From assembly GCA_024123955.1 (NCBI GenBank), contig CP099652.1, positions 1,612,001-1,676,000 on the forward strand: DNA of 64,000 bases, given 5' to 3'. Of the stretch, positions 8,415-17,757 are shown one piece after another (within the stretch, counting starts at the first letter, position 1; each line of letters begins with the position of its first letter). The stretch is from Oxalobacteraceae bacterium OTU3CINTB1. Its GTDB lineage: Bacteria > Pseudomonadota > Gammaproteobacteria > Burkholderiales > Burkholderiaceae_D. A model generated the notes under the pieces. It worked only from the letters and a program-made list of their open reading frames with translations, had not been told where the DNA came from and did no database searches. Both the position numbers and the translations under genes were made by a program.

Positions 8415-10088
8415 ATGGACGTGTACGCCCCTCAAGTCTGGCTTCCGCACGAGCGACCGGTACTCCCCGGATCGCCATCGAGTCCTATCCACACGACCGA
8501 GCGCCGGTTGGCGTTCTTCGTCATCGGCTTCATCGTCGCCATCACCGGCGGCTTGGGCAACGCGCTGGTGCTGGTCAACCTGCCTTACCTCCAAGGCTCG
8601 CTCGGCGTCTACTCGGCCGAGATCCAGTGGCTGCCGGCCGCCTATGTGATGACCAACGTCTCGATGAACCTTCTGCTGGTCAAATTCCGCCAGCAGTATG
8701 GCCTGCGGCTGTTCACCGAATTGTTCCTGGTGCTGTACGCGGTCGCCACCGTGGCGCACTTGTTCGTGCACGGGCTGGCGTCGGCCATCGCGGTGCGCGC
8801 CGCCCACGGCATGAGCGGCGCCGCGTTGTCCACCCTCGGCCTCTATTACATTCTGCAAGCCTTCCCGGCGCAGTACCGGGTCAAGGCGGTGGTGCTGGGC
8901 ATCGGCTTCTCACAATTGGCGCTGCCGATGGCGCGCCTGTTCTCGTCGGACCTGATGGAGTTCGGCGAGTGGCGCGGCCTGTACTTCTTCGAGCTGGGAC
9001 TGGCCCTGGTGTCGCTGGCCGGCGTGTTGTTCCTCAAGCTGCCGCCGGGAGACCGCATCAAGGCCTTCGAGAGAATGGACTTCGTCACCTTCGCGCTGTT
9101 CGCGCCGGGCGTGGCGCTGTTGTCCGCGGTGCTGGCGCTGGGCCGCACCGTATGGTGGTTCGAGTCGCGCTGGCTGGGTCTTTGCCTGGCCGGCGCCATC
9201 GTGCTGATCTCAGGCGCGCTGCTGATCGAGCATAACCGCGCCCGCCCGCTGATCAACACGCGCTGGCTCAGTACCGCCAACATCGCGCGGCTGGCGTTGT
9301 CGGTGCTGTTGATCCGCATCGTGCAGTCCGAGGCCAGCGGCACCGTGGGCTTCCTGCAGGCGCTCGGACTGACCAACGATCAGATGCAAACGCTGTGGAT
9401 CATCGTCATGATCGGCACCCTGGCCGGCCTGCTGGCGAGCGCGTTGACGATCACGCCGGCGCGCATTCCCGCGCAGTTGATGGTGTCGCTGGTGGTGATG
9501 GCGATCGGCGCGTATATGGATTCCAACGCCACCAATCTGACACGTCCGGTCGATATGTATGTCAGCCAGTTCCTGCTCGGCTTCGGCGGCGCCTTGTTCA
9601 TCGGGCCGACGTTCGTCTCCGGCTTTGGCGCGGTGATCGCGGCGCCGAGTAATCTTGTCAGTTTCTCCGTCATGTTCTCGATCACGCAAACGCTGGGCAG
9701 TTTGCTCGGCTCCGCGATCGTCGGCACCTTCCAGGTGGTGCGCGAGAAGTACCACTCCAGCATCCTGGTCGAACATCTGACCCTGCTCGATCCGCAGGTG
9801 GCTGCGCGGATTCAAAGCGGCGGCGCTTCGCTTGGCGCGACGCTGGCCGATCCCTCGATACGCAATGCGCAAGGGGTGGCGTCGCTCGGCGCCGCCGCTT
9901 CGCGCGAGGCCAACATCCTCGCTTACAACGATGTCTTCCTGATGATTACACTGGTGGCGGTGCTGACGCTCGCGTGGATGCTGGCGCGCCACCTTTGGTC
10001 GATCTGTGTGGTGTGCCAACCCAGTCCCGTGCAAAACGCGCAGACCGGCATGGCCAACGTCTCTCTTAACAATTCCGGATCACGCTGA
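8415..10088 (+). CDS. MFS transporter, DHA2/EmrB-like drug exporter subunit
   Basis: Inner-membrane major facilitator of 557 residues with about 14 hydrophobic segments, the first at FFVIGFIVAITGGLGNALVL. The pattern IQWLPAAYVMTN in the second segment and the 14-segment length are typical of the DHA2 drug:H+ antiporters. A loop at about 465-500 (RIQSGGASLGATLADPSIRNA) is the usual long loop before the last membrane segment. It is the first gene of a tight tripartite operon: the HlyD-like adaptor starts six bases after it, and the outer-membrane factor overlaps the adaptor by four bases. Together they should make an EmrAB-TolC-type pump from cytoplasm to the outside. The substrate is unknown. 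Start at ATG 8415 chosen as first Met of the conserved frame. Confidence 0.88.
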   Translation: MDVYAPQVWLPHERPVLPGSPSSPIHTTERRLAFFVIGFIVAITGGLGNALVLVNLPYLQGSLGVYSAEIQWLPAAYVMTNVSMNLLLVKFRQQYGLRLFTELFLVLYAVATVAHLFVHGLASAIAVRAAHGMSGAALSTLGLYYILQAFPAQYRVKAVVLGIGFSQLALPMARLFSSDLMEFGEWRGLYFFELGLALVSLAGVLFLKLPPGDRIKAFERMDFVTFALFAPGVALLSAVLALGRTVWWFESRWLGLCLAGAIVLISGALLIEHNRARPLINTRWLSTANIARLALSVLLIRIVQSEASGTVGFLQALGLTNDQMQTLWIIVMIGTLAGLLASALTITPARIPAQLMVSLVVMAIGAYMDSNATNLTRPVDMYVSQFLLGFGGALFIGPTFVSGFGAVIAAPSNLVSFSVMFSITQTLGSLLGSAIVGTFQVVREKYHSSILVEHLTLLDPQVAARIQSGGASLGATLADPSIRNAQGVASLGAAASREANILAYNDVFLMITLVAVLTLAWMLARHLWSICVVCQPSPVQNAQTGMANVSLNNSGSR

Positions 10089-10093
10089 ACGAC

Positions 10094-11275
10094 ATGGCTA
10101 CCAATACTCCCGATACTTCCGCTCCTCCTTCCGCCCCGGCCGCACCTGCCCCCGCCGCCGCGCCGCCGCCGGTGGCCGCAGCGCCCGGCCGTCGCGGGCA
10201 GATCGTTTCCACCATCGCGTTTTCGCTGGTCGCCCTGATCGGCGTGCTGATCGTGCTGTACGCATGGCGGCTGCCGCCTTTCACCAGCGCCATCGTCTCG
10301 ACCGAGAATGCGCTGGTGCGCGGGCAGGTCACGCTGATCGGCACGCAGTTGTCCGGCTATGTCGTCGACGTCAAGGTGCAGGACTTCCAGCAAGTGAAGC
10401 AGGGCGATTTGCTGGTGCAGATCGACGATCGCATCTACCAGCAGCGCTACGAACAGGCGCAGGCGCAACTGGCGGCGCAGAAGGCGGCGCTGGCCAACTG
10501 GGAGCAGTCGCGCAAGACGGCGGCGGCCGGCGTGCTGCTGAACCAGGCCACGCTGGCCAACGCGCAGGCGCAGGCGGCCAAGTCGCAGGCCGACCTTGGC
10601 CGCGTCAATTCGCTGGCGGCCGACGGCTCGCTGTCGCTGCGCGAGCAGGACGCGTCGAAGGCGGCCCAGGCGCAGACGGTTGCCGCCGTGGCGCAGGCGC
10701 GCGCCAATCTGGATATCGCCAAACAGCAGGTGCAATCCGTGACCGTCAACAAGCTGTCGCTGGAGGCTGCGGTGGCCAACGCGGAGGCCGCGCTCAAGGC
10801 GGCCAGGGTGGATCTGGAGAACACCCGCATCATCGCGCCGGAGGACGGCCAGCTGGGGCAGGTCACCGTGCGCAAGGGCGCCTATGTCAACACCGGCGCC
10901 AACTTGATGGGATTGGTGCCACGCCAGCTGTGGGTTATCGCCAACCTGAAAGAGACGCAGATGAACAATGTGCAGGTGGGGCAGAGCGCCACCTTCAAGG
11001 TCGATGCGCTGGACGGCGCGGTGCTGACCGGGCAGGTGGAGCGGATCTCGCCTGCCACCGGATCGGAATTCAGCGTGCTGCCGGCCGATAACGCGACCGG
11101 CAATTTCGTCAAGATCGCCCAACGCATACCGGTGCGGATACGCATCGATCCGGGACAGGCCAAGGCGGTGCGGCTGGCGCCGGGGATGTCGGTGATCGTC
11201 AGCATCGACACGGCCGCCGTTCTGGATGACTCGGATGGCAAGCGCGCCACGGCGCGCGCCGGAGCAGGCCGATGA
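10094..11275 (+). CDS. HlyD/EmrA-family periplasmic adaptor
   Basis: Membrane-fusion protein of 393 residues. An Ala/Pro-rich cytoplasmic N-terminus of about 33 residues precedes a single membrane anchor (TIAFSLVALIGVLIVLYAW). A biotinyl-lipoyl half (VRGQVTLIGTQLSGYVVDV) follows, then a long coiled-coil hairpin rich in Ala, Gln and Lys (about residues 115-240), the second lipoyl half (TRIIAPEDGQLGQV) and a beta-barrel with the family motif LWVIANLKETQM. This order is that of EmrA, partner of DHA2 MFS pumps. It lies between the MFS permease and the outer-membrane factor, sharing ATGA with the latter, so co-translation is likely. Confidence 0.92.
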   Translation: MATNTPDTSAPPSAPAAPAPAAAPPPVAAAPGRRGQIVSTIAFSLVALIGVLIVLYAWRLPPFTSAIVSTENALVRGQVTLIGTQLSGYVVDVKVQDFQQVKQGDLLVQIDDRIYQQRYEQAQAQLAAQKAALANWEQSRKTAAAGVLLNQATLANAQAQAAKSQADLGRVNSLAADGSLSLREQDASKAAQAQTVAAVAQARANLDIAKQQVQSVTVNKLSLEAAVANAEAALKAARVDLENTRIIAPEDGQLGQVTVRKGAYVNTGANLMGLVPRQLWVIANLKETQMNNVQVGQSATFKVDALDGAVLTGQVERISPATGSEFSVLPADNATGNFVKIAQRIPVRIRIDPGQAKAVRLAPGMSVIVSIDTAAVLDDSDGKRATARAGAGR

Positions 11276-12696
11276 AGTGCCGGACGCGGTTACACAGCCG
11301 GCGCGGCGCACTGCGCGTCGTATCCATCGCGGCCATGCTGGCGCTGGCCGGTTGCGCCGCCAGGGTTGGACCGCCACCCGCATCGACGCTGGAGACGCCC
11401 GCCGCATGGCGTACCGCGCCCGAAATCGGCGCAGGCCAAAGTGCCGCGCCGGTCGAGCGGCAATGGTGGCAGGCCTTCGGTGATCCGGTGCTGAGCGCAT
11501 TGGTGACCAAGGCGCTCGAACACAATGGCGACTTGCGCATCGCGCGCGCCAGGGTGGCGCAGTACCGCGCGCTGGTGGGCGTGGCGGAGGCGGGGCAAAA
11601 GCCGAACGTCGTCGTGGATACCACGCCGACCCGCGCGCGCCAGTTGGCCTCCAACGGCCAGCCGTATGTCACCAACATCTATCAGGCAGAAATCCAGGCC
11701 AGCTACGAAGTGGACCTGTGGGGCCGCCTGGCCGCCGCGACCGACGCCGCCACCGCCACCTATCAATCGGAGCAGGCCAACGCGGACGCGGTGGCCCTGT
11801 CCATCGCCGCCACCGTCGCCACCGGATATCTGAACCTGCGCGGGCTGGATGCCCAACTGGCGCTGACCGAGCAGACGCTCAAGCTGCGTGAAGAGTCGCG
11901 CGACCTCGCCAAGCGCCAGTTCGATGTCGGCTACAGTTCGCGGCTGGAGTGGCTGCAGGCGCAGGCCGAGTACCAGACCACCGCCGAGCAGGTGCCGCAG
12001 TTGAAGCGTTCGATCTTCGAGCAGGAGAATGCGTTGTCCATCCTCACCGGCGGCAATCCGGGGCCGATTCCGCGCGGAGCAGAGCTCGCGCAACTGGCGC
12101 CACCGCCGGTGCCCGAGGGGCTGCCGTCCGAACTGCTGCGCCGGCGCCCGGATATCGCGCGGGCGGAATACAATCTGGTCGCCGTCAACGCCAATCTGCG
12201 GGCCACGCGCGATCAGTTGCTGCCGTCATTCAAGCTGACGGCCGGTGGCGGCATACAGAGCCTGAAAATGCACGACTTCCTCAATTCGCCGACGGCGCTG
12301 TGGCGGCTGACCGGCGCCATCGCCGCGCCGGTGTTCGAGGGCGACCGCGTGCAGTCGCAGACCGACTCGGTGGCGGCGCAGCGCGACCAGCTGACTTTCG
12401 CGTATGAGAACGCGGTGCGCACGGCGTTCTCGGAAACCGATAACAGCCTGGGGGCGCTCTATCAGTTGAACGAGCAGGCGGTGCAGAACGACGCGCGCCG
12501 CGCCACGGCCGCCGAGACCTTGCGCATCGCGCACAATCGCTATCGCAACGGCTACGCCTCATATCTGGAGGAGCTGGATGCCCAGCGCACCTTGTACAGC
12601 GCCGACGTCGGACGGCTGCAATTGCGCACGCGGATACTGGTGGCGTCGGTCGATCTTTATCGCGCGATGGGCGGTGGCTGGGTGGCGCAGCCGTAG
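11272..12696 (+). CDS. NodT-family outer-membrane efflux lipoprotein
   Basis: Outer-membrane channel of the TolC superfamily, 474 residues. The N-terminus has a lipoprotein signal with lipobox LALAGCAA (Cys near residue 25). The mature part contains the doubled OEP repeat: motif [13 protein letters not shown] with [11 protein letters not shown] in the first half and [14 protein letters not shown] in the second. The ATG overlaps the stop of the adaptor gene (ATGA), which fixes the start and indicates translational coupling. It completes the MFS-adaptor-channel exporter. YnfA follows 19 bases after its stop, possibly on the same transcript. Confidence 0.93.
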   Translation: MKCRTRLHSRRGALRVVSIAAMLALAGCAARVGPPPASTLETPAAWRTAPEIGAGQSAAPVERQWWQAFGDPVLSALVTKALEHNGDLRIARARVAQYRALVGVAEAGQKPNVVVDTTPTRARQLASNGQPYVTNIYQAEIQASYEVDLWGRLAAATDAATATYQSEQANADAVALSIAATVATGYLNLRGLDAQLALTEQTLKLREESRDLAKRQFDVGYSSRLEWLQAQAEYQTTAEQVPQLKRSIFEQENALSILTGGNPGPIPRGAELAQLAPPPVPEGLPSELLRRRPDIARAEYNLVAVNANLRATRDQLLPSFKLTAGGGIQSLKMHDFLNSPTALWRLTGAIAAPVFEGDRVQSQTDSVAAQRDQLTFAYENAVRTAFSETDNSLGALYQLNEQAVQNDARRATAAETLRIAHNRYRNGYASYLEELDAQRTLYSADVGRLQLRTRILVASVDLYRAMGGGWVAQP

Positions 12697-12715
12697 TCTT
12701 TTGCAAGGGGCTTGT

Positions 12716-13051
12716 TTGGATATCTTGAAATTAGCTGGTTTGTTCGCCGTGACCGCGCTGGCTGAAATCGTCGGCTGCTATCTGCCATGGCTGGTGCTCA
12801 AGCAGGGCAGGACGATGTGGCTGTTGGTGCCGGCGGCGGCCTCGCTGGCGCTTTTCGCGTGGTTGCTGACGTTACATCCGACCGCTGCGGGCCGCACCTA
12901 TGCGGCGTATGGCGGCATGTATATCGCGGTGGCGTTGTTGTGGCTTCGGTTTGTAGACGGTATTGCGCTAAGCCGCTGGGACTTGGCGGGTGCGGCGCTT
13001 GCCTTGTGCGGCATGGCCGTCATCGCGTTTCAACCCGCCACGTCCGGTTGA
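12716..13051 (+). CDS. YnfA/UPF0060-family small membrane protein
   Basis: Inner-membrane protein of 111 residues with four hydrophobic segments, related in fold to small multidrug resistance transporters. The start is a TTG at 12716 preceded by AAGGGG nine bases earlier; the resulting N-terminus [22 protein letters not shown] is the conserved opening of the family. Other signatures are [12 protein letters not shown] and the final membrane helix [18 protein letters not shown]. It follows the drug exporter closely, so read-through from that operon is likely. Transport activity is only inferred from the family. YnfA in E. coli has been linked to efflux of cationic compounds. Confidence 0.9.
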   Translation: MDILKLAGLFAVTALAEIVGCYLPWLVLKQGRTMWLLVPAAASLALFAWLLTLHPTAAGRTYAAYGGMYIAVALLWLRFVDGIALSRWDLAGAALALCGMAVIAFQPATSG

Positions 13052-13069
13052 CTATAGAAGGAGATGGAG

Positions 13070-13465
13070 ATGAGAAGATTGGTCTTGCCGGCGTTGGTGC
13101 TGGCGTTGCTGTCCGCAAGCGCATGGGCGGATTGCAGCGCGCCCTCGACCCAGTCCGAGATGACGCAGTGCGCCGGGCAGGCTTATTCGGCGGCGGATAA
13201 AAAGCTGAACCTCGCCTATAACGAGTATCGCGCCCGGCTGAATGCCGGGCAAAAGAAGAAGCTGACGGAGGCGCAGCTTGCGTGGGTGAAGTTCAGGGAT
13301 TTGTCGTGCGCATTCGAGAGCTCGGGCGCGGAAGGAGGCAGTGCATATCCGATGGTGCGCAGCACCTGTCTGGCCGCGAAAACCGAGAGCCGCTTGAAGG
13401 AGATCAAAGCGCTGCAGGAATGCCGGGAAGGGGATATGAGTTGTCCCGCGCTTAAAGATCGATAG
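13070..13465 (+). CDS. LprI/DUF1311-family secreted protein
   Basis: Periplasmic protein of 131 residues with signal peptide MRRLVLPALVLALLSASAWA. AAGGAG at 13058-13063 is six bases before the ATG at 13070 but directly abuts the alternative ATG at 13064, so 13070 is the better start. The mature part has the DUF1311 pattern: CSAPSTQSEMTQCAG, then an amphipathic segment with LNLAYNEYRARL and KLTEAQLAWVKFRDLSC, and six cysteines in all likely to form disulfides. The family includes the lysozyme inhibitor LprI of Mycobacterium, so protection against lysozyme is possible; many members have no known role. It is 18 bases after ynfA. Confidence 0.85.
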   Translation: MRRLVLPALVLALLSASAWADCSAPSTQSEMTQCAGQAYSAADKKLNLAYNEYRARLNAGQKKKLTEAQLAWVKFRDLSCAFESSGAEGGSAYPMVRSTCLAAKTESRLKEIKALQECREGDMSCPALKDR

Positions 13466-13476
13466 AAGGGGCTTGG

Positions 13477-13869
13477 TTAGGACTCCAACTCCGTGATGAA
13501 CCGCGCGACAAGATCGCGATCCTTCTCGGTCTTAATGCTCTTTTTGAGCACAGGAGCGACATGATACGCAATGAATTGGCGATCATTTGGCTTGTTCGAT
13601 ATCGCCTCCTTGACCACCGAAATCAACGCGGACAAGGACATGAATGAAGCAAATACTTCATATGGTTTCGAGCTTGCGAACGGAGTCTTCTTCAAGTAAA
13701 AGCGCGCCAAGCGCAATTGATCGGTTTTTTTCCATGACCGATGCGGGATGACTTTGAAAGCGTCACTGTAGTTTGCAGCTTCGATCGGAAAAGTCTCCAT
13801 TAGGAAACTTGCCGCATCTTCGGATGCCAATCCTTTGAGCTTGATTTCAATCTGAGTTTGGTTATTCAT
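13477..13869 (-). CDS. Orphan low-GC protein, unknown function
   Basis: A 130-residue soluble protein without signal peptide or membrane segment that I do not recognise. It is Lys/Ala/Ser-rich (for example KKTDQLRLARFYLKKTPFA and KKSIKTEKDRDLVARF) and mostly alpha-helical by composition. The start ATG at 13869 has GAAGGGGG a few bases upstream, a good ribosome site. Base composition of this gene and the 270 bases upstream is visibly nearer 45-50% GC than the roughly 65% around it, and it uses codons such as AAT, ATT and TTT that are rare in neighbours. This points to recent acquisition. It converges on the LprI-like gene with 11 bases between stops. Confidence 0.65.
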   Translation of the reverse strand: MNNQTQIEIKLKGLASEDAASFLMETFPIEAANYSDAFKVIPHRSWKKTDQLRLARFYLKKTPFASSKPYEVFASFMSLSALISVVKEAISNKPNDRQFIAYHVAPVLKKSIKTEKDRDLVARFITELES

Positions 13870-14140
13870 GCGAACCCCCTTCAGTACTCAACAAATAATC
13901 CAAGAGGCAGCCCAGCATAACTCGCCCTTACTGCAGGCGGTTGATAATGGCCTGAGTCATTCCGCCAATGGACAATGGTTCCGCGCTTTGGCCCCATGTT
14001 ATTTGCGAAACGATGATAGACGGAATTTGTCTCTCCCAAGGGTGAGCGTCGTGCCTGAAGCGTTTCTCCAACAATAGTACATCGAACCCGTTTGGATCGC
14101 CATTGCATCGTGTTGTCGGCGATCAAACGGGCCGTGCGGC

Positions 14141-14599
14141 TTATTTGACTGGAATGCAGAGTTCGGCGGAGAACACGCCGGTCTCGGGGTTCATCGCATA
14201 ATCGGCGGGATAGCGCTCCATGCAGAGGCCGGGGACGAAGATGCCCTCTGACTGTATCCGCCCGAAGAACTCTCCCCATGCCGCCGGCATCTGGTCCGCC
14301 GTGCCCTCGAACTGCGCGATTGCATAGCGGCCGGCCGGCAGCGTCGCTTCCTTGGCCGGTTCGGCGATCGGATAATCGGCCGCCACGCCGACGCACGCGT
14401 CGTAGCGGCATTCGCTTGGCGGCGTGGTGCCCGGGTCGTCCTGCGCCACGCCGTACGTCACGCGGTTGTGCAGGCCGAAGGCTTTCTGCCACGGCGTGAA
14501 CACCTCTTTCCAGAACTCGCCGATGGCGGCGCCGAACGGCCCCTTGTAGCGCAGGTACGCGACGCGCACCGCCGGTAATTCCTTGATCTCGTATTCCAT
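14141..14599 (-). CDS. GyrI-like (AraC effector-binding fold) small-molecule-binding protein
   Basis: Cytosolic 152-residue protein consisting of one GyrI-like domain. It opens with MEYEIKELPAVRVAYLRYKGPF, the standard first strand and helix, and has YDACVGVAADYPI, LPAGRYAIAQFEGTAD, and ERYPADYAMNPETGVF towards the end, where the conserved Glu of the ligand pocket lies. There is no DNA-binding domain. The start is 20 bases after the stop of the RND permease gene on the same strand, so it is likely the last gene of the efflux operon. Stand-alone members of this fold bind or, in a few cases, hydrolyse cationic drugs; whether it buffers, modifies or senses the pump substrate is not shown. Confidence 0.88.
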   Translation of the reverse strand: MEYEIKELPAVRVAYLRYKGPFGAAIGEFWKEVFTPWQKAFGLHNRVTYGVAQDDPGTTPPSECRYDACVGVAADYPIAEPAKEATLPAGRYAIAQFEGTADQMPAAWGEFFGRIQSEGIFVPGLCMERYPADYAMNPETGVFSAELCIPVK

Positions 14600-14619
14600 G
14601 TTGGTCTCCTGATGCTTGA

Positions 14620-17600
14620 TTAATGTCCGCCCGCGACTTTGCGCAGCGGCTGGTCCTTTTCGTCAACCGGCGCCGGGTGGCGGCGCAGTTTGCGCACCAA
14701 ACGCCCGAGCAGATGTTCGAAGTCGTCGATGTAGGTGAACACCGCCGGCACTACCAGCAGGCTCAACAGCGTCGACGTGATCAGGCCACCAATCACGGTG
14801 ATCGCCATCGGCGAACGGAAGCTCGGGTCGGCGCCCCAGCCCAGCGCCAGCGGCATCATGCCGGCGCCCATGGCGATGGTGGTCATCAGAATCGGGCGGC
14901 TACGCTTGTGGCATGCATCGACCAAAGCGTCGAAGCGGTTCATGCCTTCCTGGCGCGCCAGAATAGCATAATCGACCAACAAGATTGAGTTTTTCGTAAC
15001 GATCCCCATCAGCATGATCAAGCCGATCATCGATGGCATCGACAGCGCGCTGCGGGTGATCAGCAGCGCGACGAAGGCGCCGCCGATCGACAGCGGCAGC
15101 GCCGCCAGAATCGTCACCGGCTGCATGAAGTCCTTGAACAGCAGGACCAGCACGCAGTAGATGCACAACACGCCGATCAGCATCGCCAGGCCGAAGCTGG
15201 CGAACAGCGCGGCCATCTCCTGGGTGTCGCCCAGTTCCGCGATCTTGACTGACGGCGGCAGGTTTTTCAGCGACGGCAGCGCGCGCGCTTCCGCATCGAC
15301 TTCGCCGAGCGCGCGCCGGCCCAGCTCCACTTCGAACGTGACGTTGCGGCTGCGGTTGAGGCGATTGATCTGCGCCGGACCGCTTTCCATCGTGATGGTG
15401 GCGACGGTGGCCAGCAGCACCGGACCGTTTTTGCCCGGCACCGTCAGGCGGCCGATGGCATCGAGGTCGGCGCGCACCGAGTCCGGCAGTTTGACGCGGA
15501 TCGGCACCTGGCGCTCCGGCAGATTCATCTTGGTCAGGTCGGTGTCGTAGTCGCCGGCGGTGGCCACACGCACGGTCTGGCCGATGGCGTTGGCGGTCAC
15601 GCCCAAGTCGGCGGCCTTGGCGAAGTCCGGCGTGACGATGATCTCCGGACGCACCAGCGAGGCGCTGGACCGCACGTTGCCCACGCCTTGCAGCGTGCGC
15701 ATTTCGCGTTCGACCTTTTGCGCCGTCGCTTGCAGCACGACCGGATCGTCGCTGCGCAGCACCAGCTGCAGCTTGACGCCGTTGTCCGGCGGTCCGACCT
15801 TGAAGCGGGCGCCCGGAATGGCGTCGAGACGGCTGCGAATCTGGTCGTCGATGTCGGCCATCGATTCCTTGCGGTCGGTGCGGTGGACCGTGGTGATGGT
15901 CAGTACGGCGCTGCGCGCCTCGGCCGCTGCGCCGGGCGCGAAGGCGTCGCCGCTCGAGCCGCCGCCGATGGAGCTGAACACCGATTTGACGCCGTGTACT
16001 TCCATCGCGGCCTGGCGTGCGCGTTCGGCGATGACGCTGGTCTCCGCCAGGGTCGAACCGGGCGGCAGTTCCAGGTTGATCTGGGTTTGCGCGCGGTCGG
16101 CGGCCGGCACGAAGCCGGTCGGCAGCAGGCCCACCAGCGAGATCGAGCCGACGAAGAACGCGGCGGCGGCCAGCGCCGTGATGCCGCGATGCTTCAGGCA
16201 CCAGCGCATCACGCGCAGGTAGCGCAGCATCATCCAGCTGTCTTTTTCCTCCGCATGCGCGATCGGCTTGAGCAGGTAGGCGGCCATCATCGGCGTCAGC
16301 AAACGCGCCACCACCAGCGACGCCAGCACCGCGATCACCGAGGTCCAGCCGAACTGCTTGAAGAACAGGCCGGCGACGCCGCTCATGAAGGCGGTCGGCA
16401 GGAACACCGCCACCAGCGCAAAGGTGGTGGCGATGACCGCCATGCCGATTTCGTCGGCCGCTTCCATCGCCGCCTCCATCGGAGTTTTACCCATGCGCAG
16501 GTGGCGCGCGATGTTTTCGATTTCGACGATGGCGTCGTCGACCAGCACGCCGACCACCAGCGCCAGCGACAGCAGGGTGACGGTGTTGAGCGTGTAGCCG
16601 AACAGGTAGATGCCCAGGAAGGCCGGCATCACCGACAGCGGCAGCGCGGCGGCGGCCACCAGGGTGGCGCGCCAGTCGCGCAGGAACCACCACACCACCA
16701 GCACCGCCAGCAGTGCGCCTTCGTACAGCAGCTCCATCGAGCCGTCGAAGTTTTCCTCCACCGGCAGGGCGTTGTCGATGACCTGTTTCAGCACCACTTT
16801 CGGGTTGTTCGCCTCCAGCTCCTTGACCGCCGCGCGCGCGCCCTTGGCGACGGCCAGTTCGCTGGCGCCCTTGTTGCGGAAGATCTCGAAGCCGATCACC
16901 TGTTTGCCGTCCTGCAGCGCGATGGCGCGCGGCTCGGAGACGGTGTCGGTGATGGTGGCCACCTGGTCGAGCCGCACGCGGCGTCCGTCCGGCAGCGGCA
17001 GGTCGATGGCCGCCAGTTCGGCCGCGCTCTTGACGGTGCCGATGGTGCGCACCGATTGCTCGGCGCCGCTGACGTCACCGCGTCCGCCCGGCGCTTCCTT
17101 CTGCACCAGCCGCAGCTGGCGCGATACGTCCAGCGCCGACACGCGCAGCGCCGCCATGCGGCCCTCGTCCAGCTCCACGCGGATTTCGCGGTACACGCCG
17201 CCCACGCGCTTGACAGAGCCGATGCCGGGCACCGCCAGCAGGCGCTTGGCGACGACGTTGTCGACGAACCAGCTTAGCTCCTGCTGGTCCATTTTCTCGC
17301 CGGGCACTTGCGCCGCGGCGGCGGTGAAGGTCAGCACCACGCGGCCGGCGGTGGAGGCCTTGGTCACGGTGGGGTCGCGCAGCTCGGCCGGCATATCGGC
17401 CTTGATGCGGGCCACGGCGTCGCGCACGTCGTTGACGGCGTCGGAGATCTGCTTCTCCAGCACGAATTCGATGGTGGTGGTCGAGACGCCGTCCAGCACC
17501 GTGGTGTGGATGTTCTTCACGCCCTGCAAGGTGGCGACGGCGTCTTCGATCTTGCGCGCCACTTCGGTTTCCAGTTGCGCCGGGGCGCTGCCGTCCAGGG

Positions 17601-17748
17601 TGGCGGTGACGGTGACGATCGGCAGTTCGATGTCGGGGAAGTCCTGCACCGGATTGGCCTTGTAGGCCATCAGCCCCGCCAACGTGAGCAGGACGAACAG
17701 CATGATCGCCGGGATCGGGTTCTTGATCGATAGGGAGGAAAAATTCAT
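14620..17748 (-). CDS. RND efflux permease (AcrB/MexF type)
   Basis: Inner-membrane proton-driven pump of 1042 residues, the usual size. The first membrane helix is at IPAIMLFVLLTLAGLMAY. The proton-relay Asp pair is in VVGVLVDDAIVEIEN near residue 405, and the matching Lys is in GIVTKNSILLVDYA near 935. The two periplasmic porter/docking domains (about 35-330 and 555-870) are complete. It lacks the extra His/Met signature of metal pumps, so organic compounds are the likely substrate. It lies nine bases after the adaptor gene in the order TetR regulator, outer-membrane factor, adaptor, permease, GyrI-like protein, all on the minus strand. Confidence 0.96.
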   Translation of the reverse strand: MNFSSLSIKNPIPAIMLFVLLTLAGLMAYKANPVQDFPDIELPIVTVTATLDGSAPAQLETEVARKIEDAVATLQGVKNIHTTVLDGVSTTTIEFVLEKQISDAVNDVRDAVARIKADMPAELRDPTVTKASTAGRVVLTFTAAAAQVPGEKMDQQELSWFVDNVVAKRLLAVPGIGSVKRVGGVYREIRVELDEGRMAALRVSALDVSRQLRLVQKEAPGGRGDVSGAEQSVRTIGTVKSAAELAAIDLPLPDGRRVRLDQVATITDTVSEPRAIALQDGKQVIGFEIFRNKGASELAVAKGARAAVKELEANNPKVVLKQVIDNALPVEENFDGSMELLYEGALLAVLVVWWFLRDWRATLVAAAALPLSVMPAFLGIYLFGYTLNTVTLLSLALVVGVLVDDAIVEIENIARHLRMGKTPMEAAMEAADEIGMAVIATTFALVAVFLPTAFMSGVAGLFFKQFGWTSVIAVLASLVVARLLTPMMAAYLLKPIAHAEEKDSWMMLRYLRVMRWCLKHRGITALAAAAFFVGSISLVGLLPTGFVPAADRAQTQINLELPPGSTLAETSVIAERARQAAMEVHGVKSVFSSIGGGSSGDAFAPGAAAEARSAVLTITTVHRTDRKESMADIDDQIRSRLDAIPGARFKVGPPDNGVKLQLVLRSDDPVVLQATAQKVEREMRTLQGVGNVRSSASLVRPEIIVTPDFAKAADLGVTANAIGQTVRVATAGDYDTDLTKMNLPERQVPIRVKLPDSVRADLDAIGRLTVPGKNGPVLLATVATITMESGPAQINRLNRSRNVTFEVELGRRALGEVDAEARALPSLKNLPPSVKIAELGDTQEMAALFASFGLAMLIGVLCIYCVLVLLFKDFMQPVTILAALPLSIGGAFVALLITRSALSMPSMIGLIMLMGIVTKNSILLVDYAILARQEGMNRFDALVDACHKRSRPILMTTIAMGAGMMPLALGWGADPSFRSPMAITVIGGLITSTLLSLLVVPAVFTYIDDFEHLLGRLVRKLRRHPAPVDEKDQPLRKVAGGH

Positions 17749-17757
17749 CGCGTATCC

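Noticed and set aside
13881..14666. A 261-codon frame running through the GyrI-like gene into the low-GC gap
   Set aside because: Overlaps a well-supported gene in another frame; its unique C-terminal 75 codons have no ribosome site or family.
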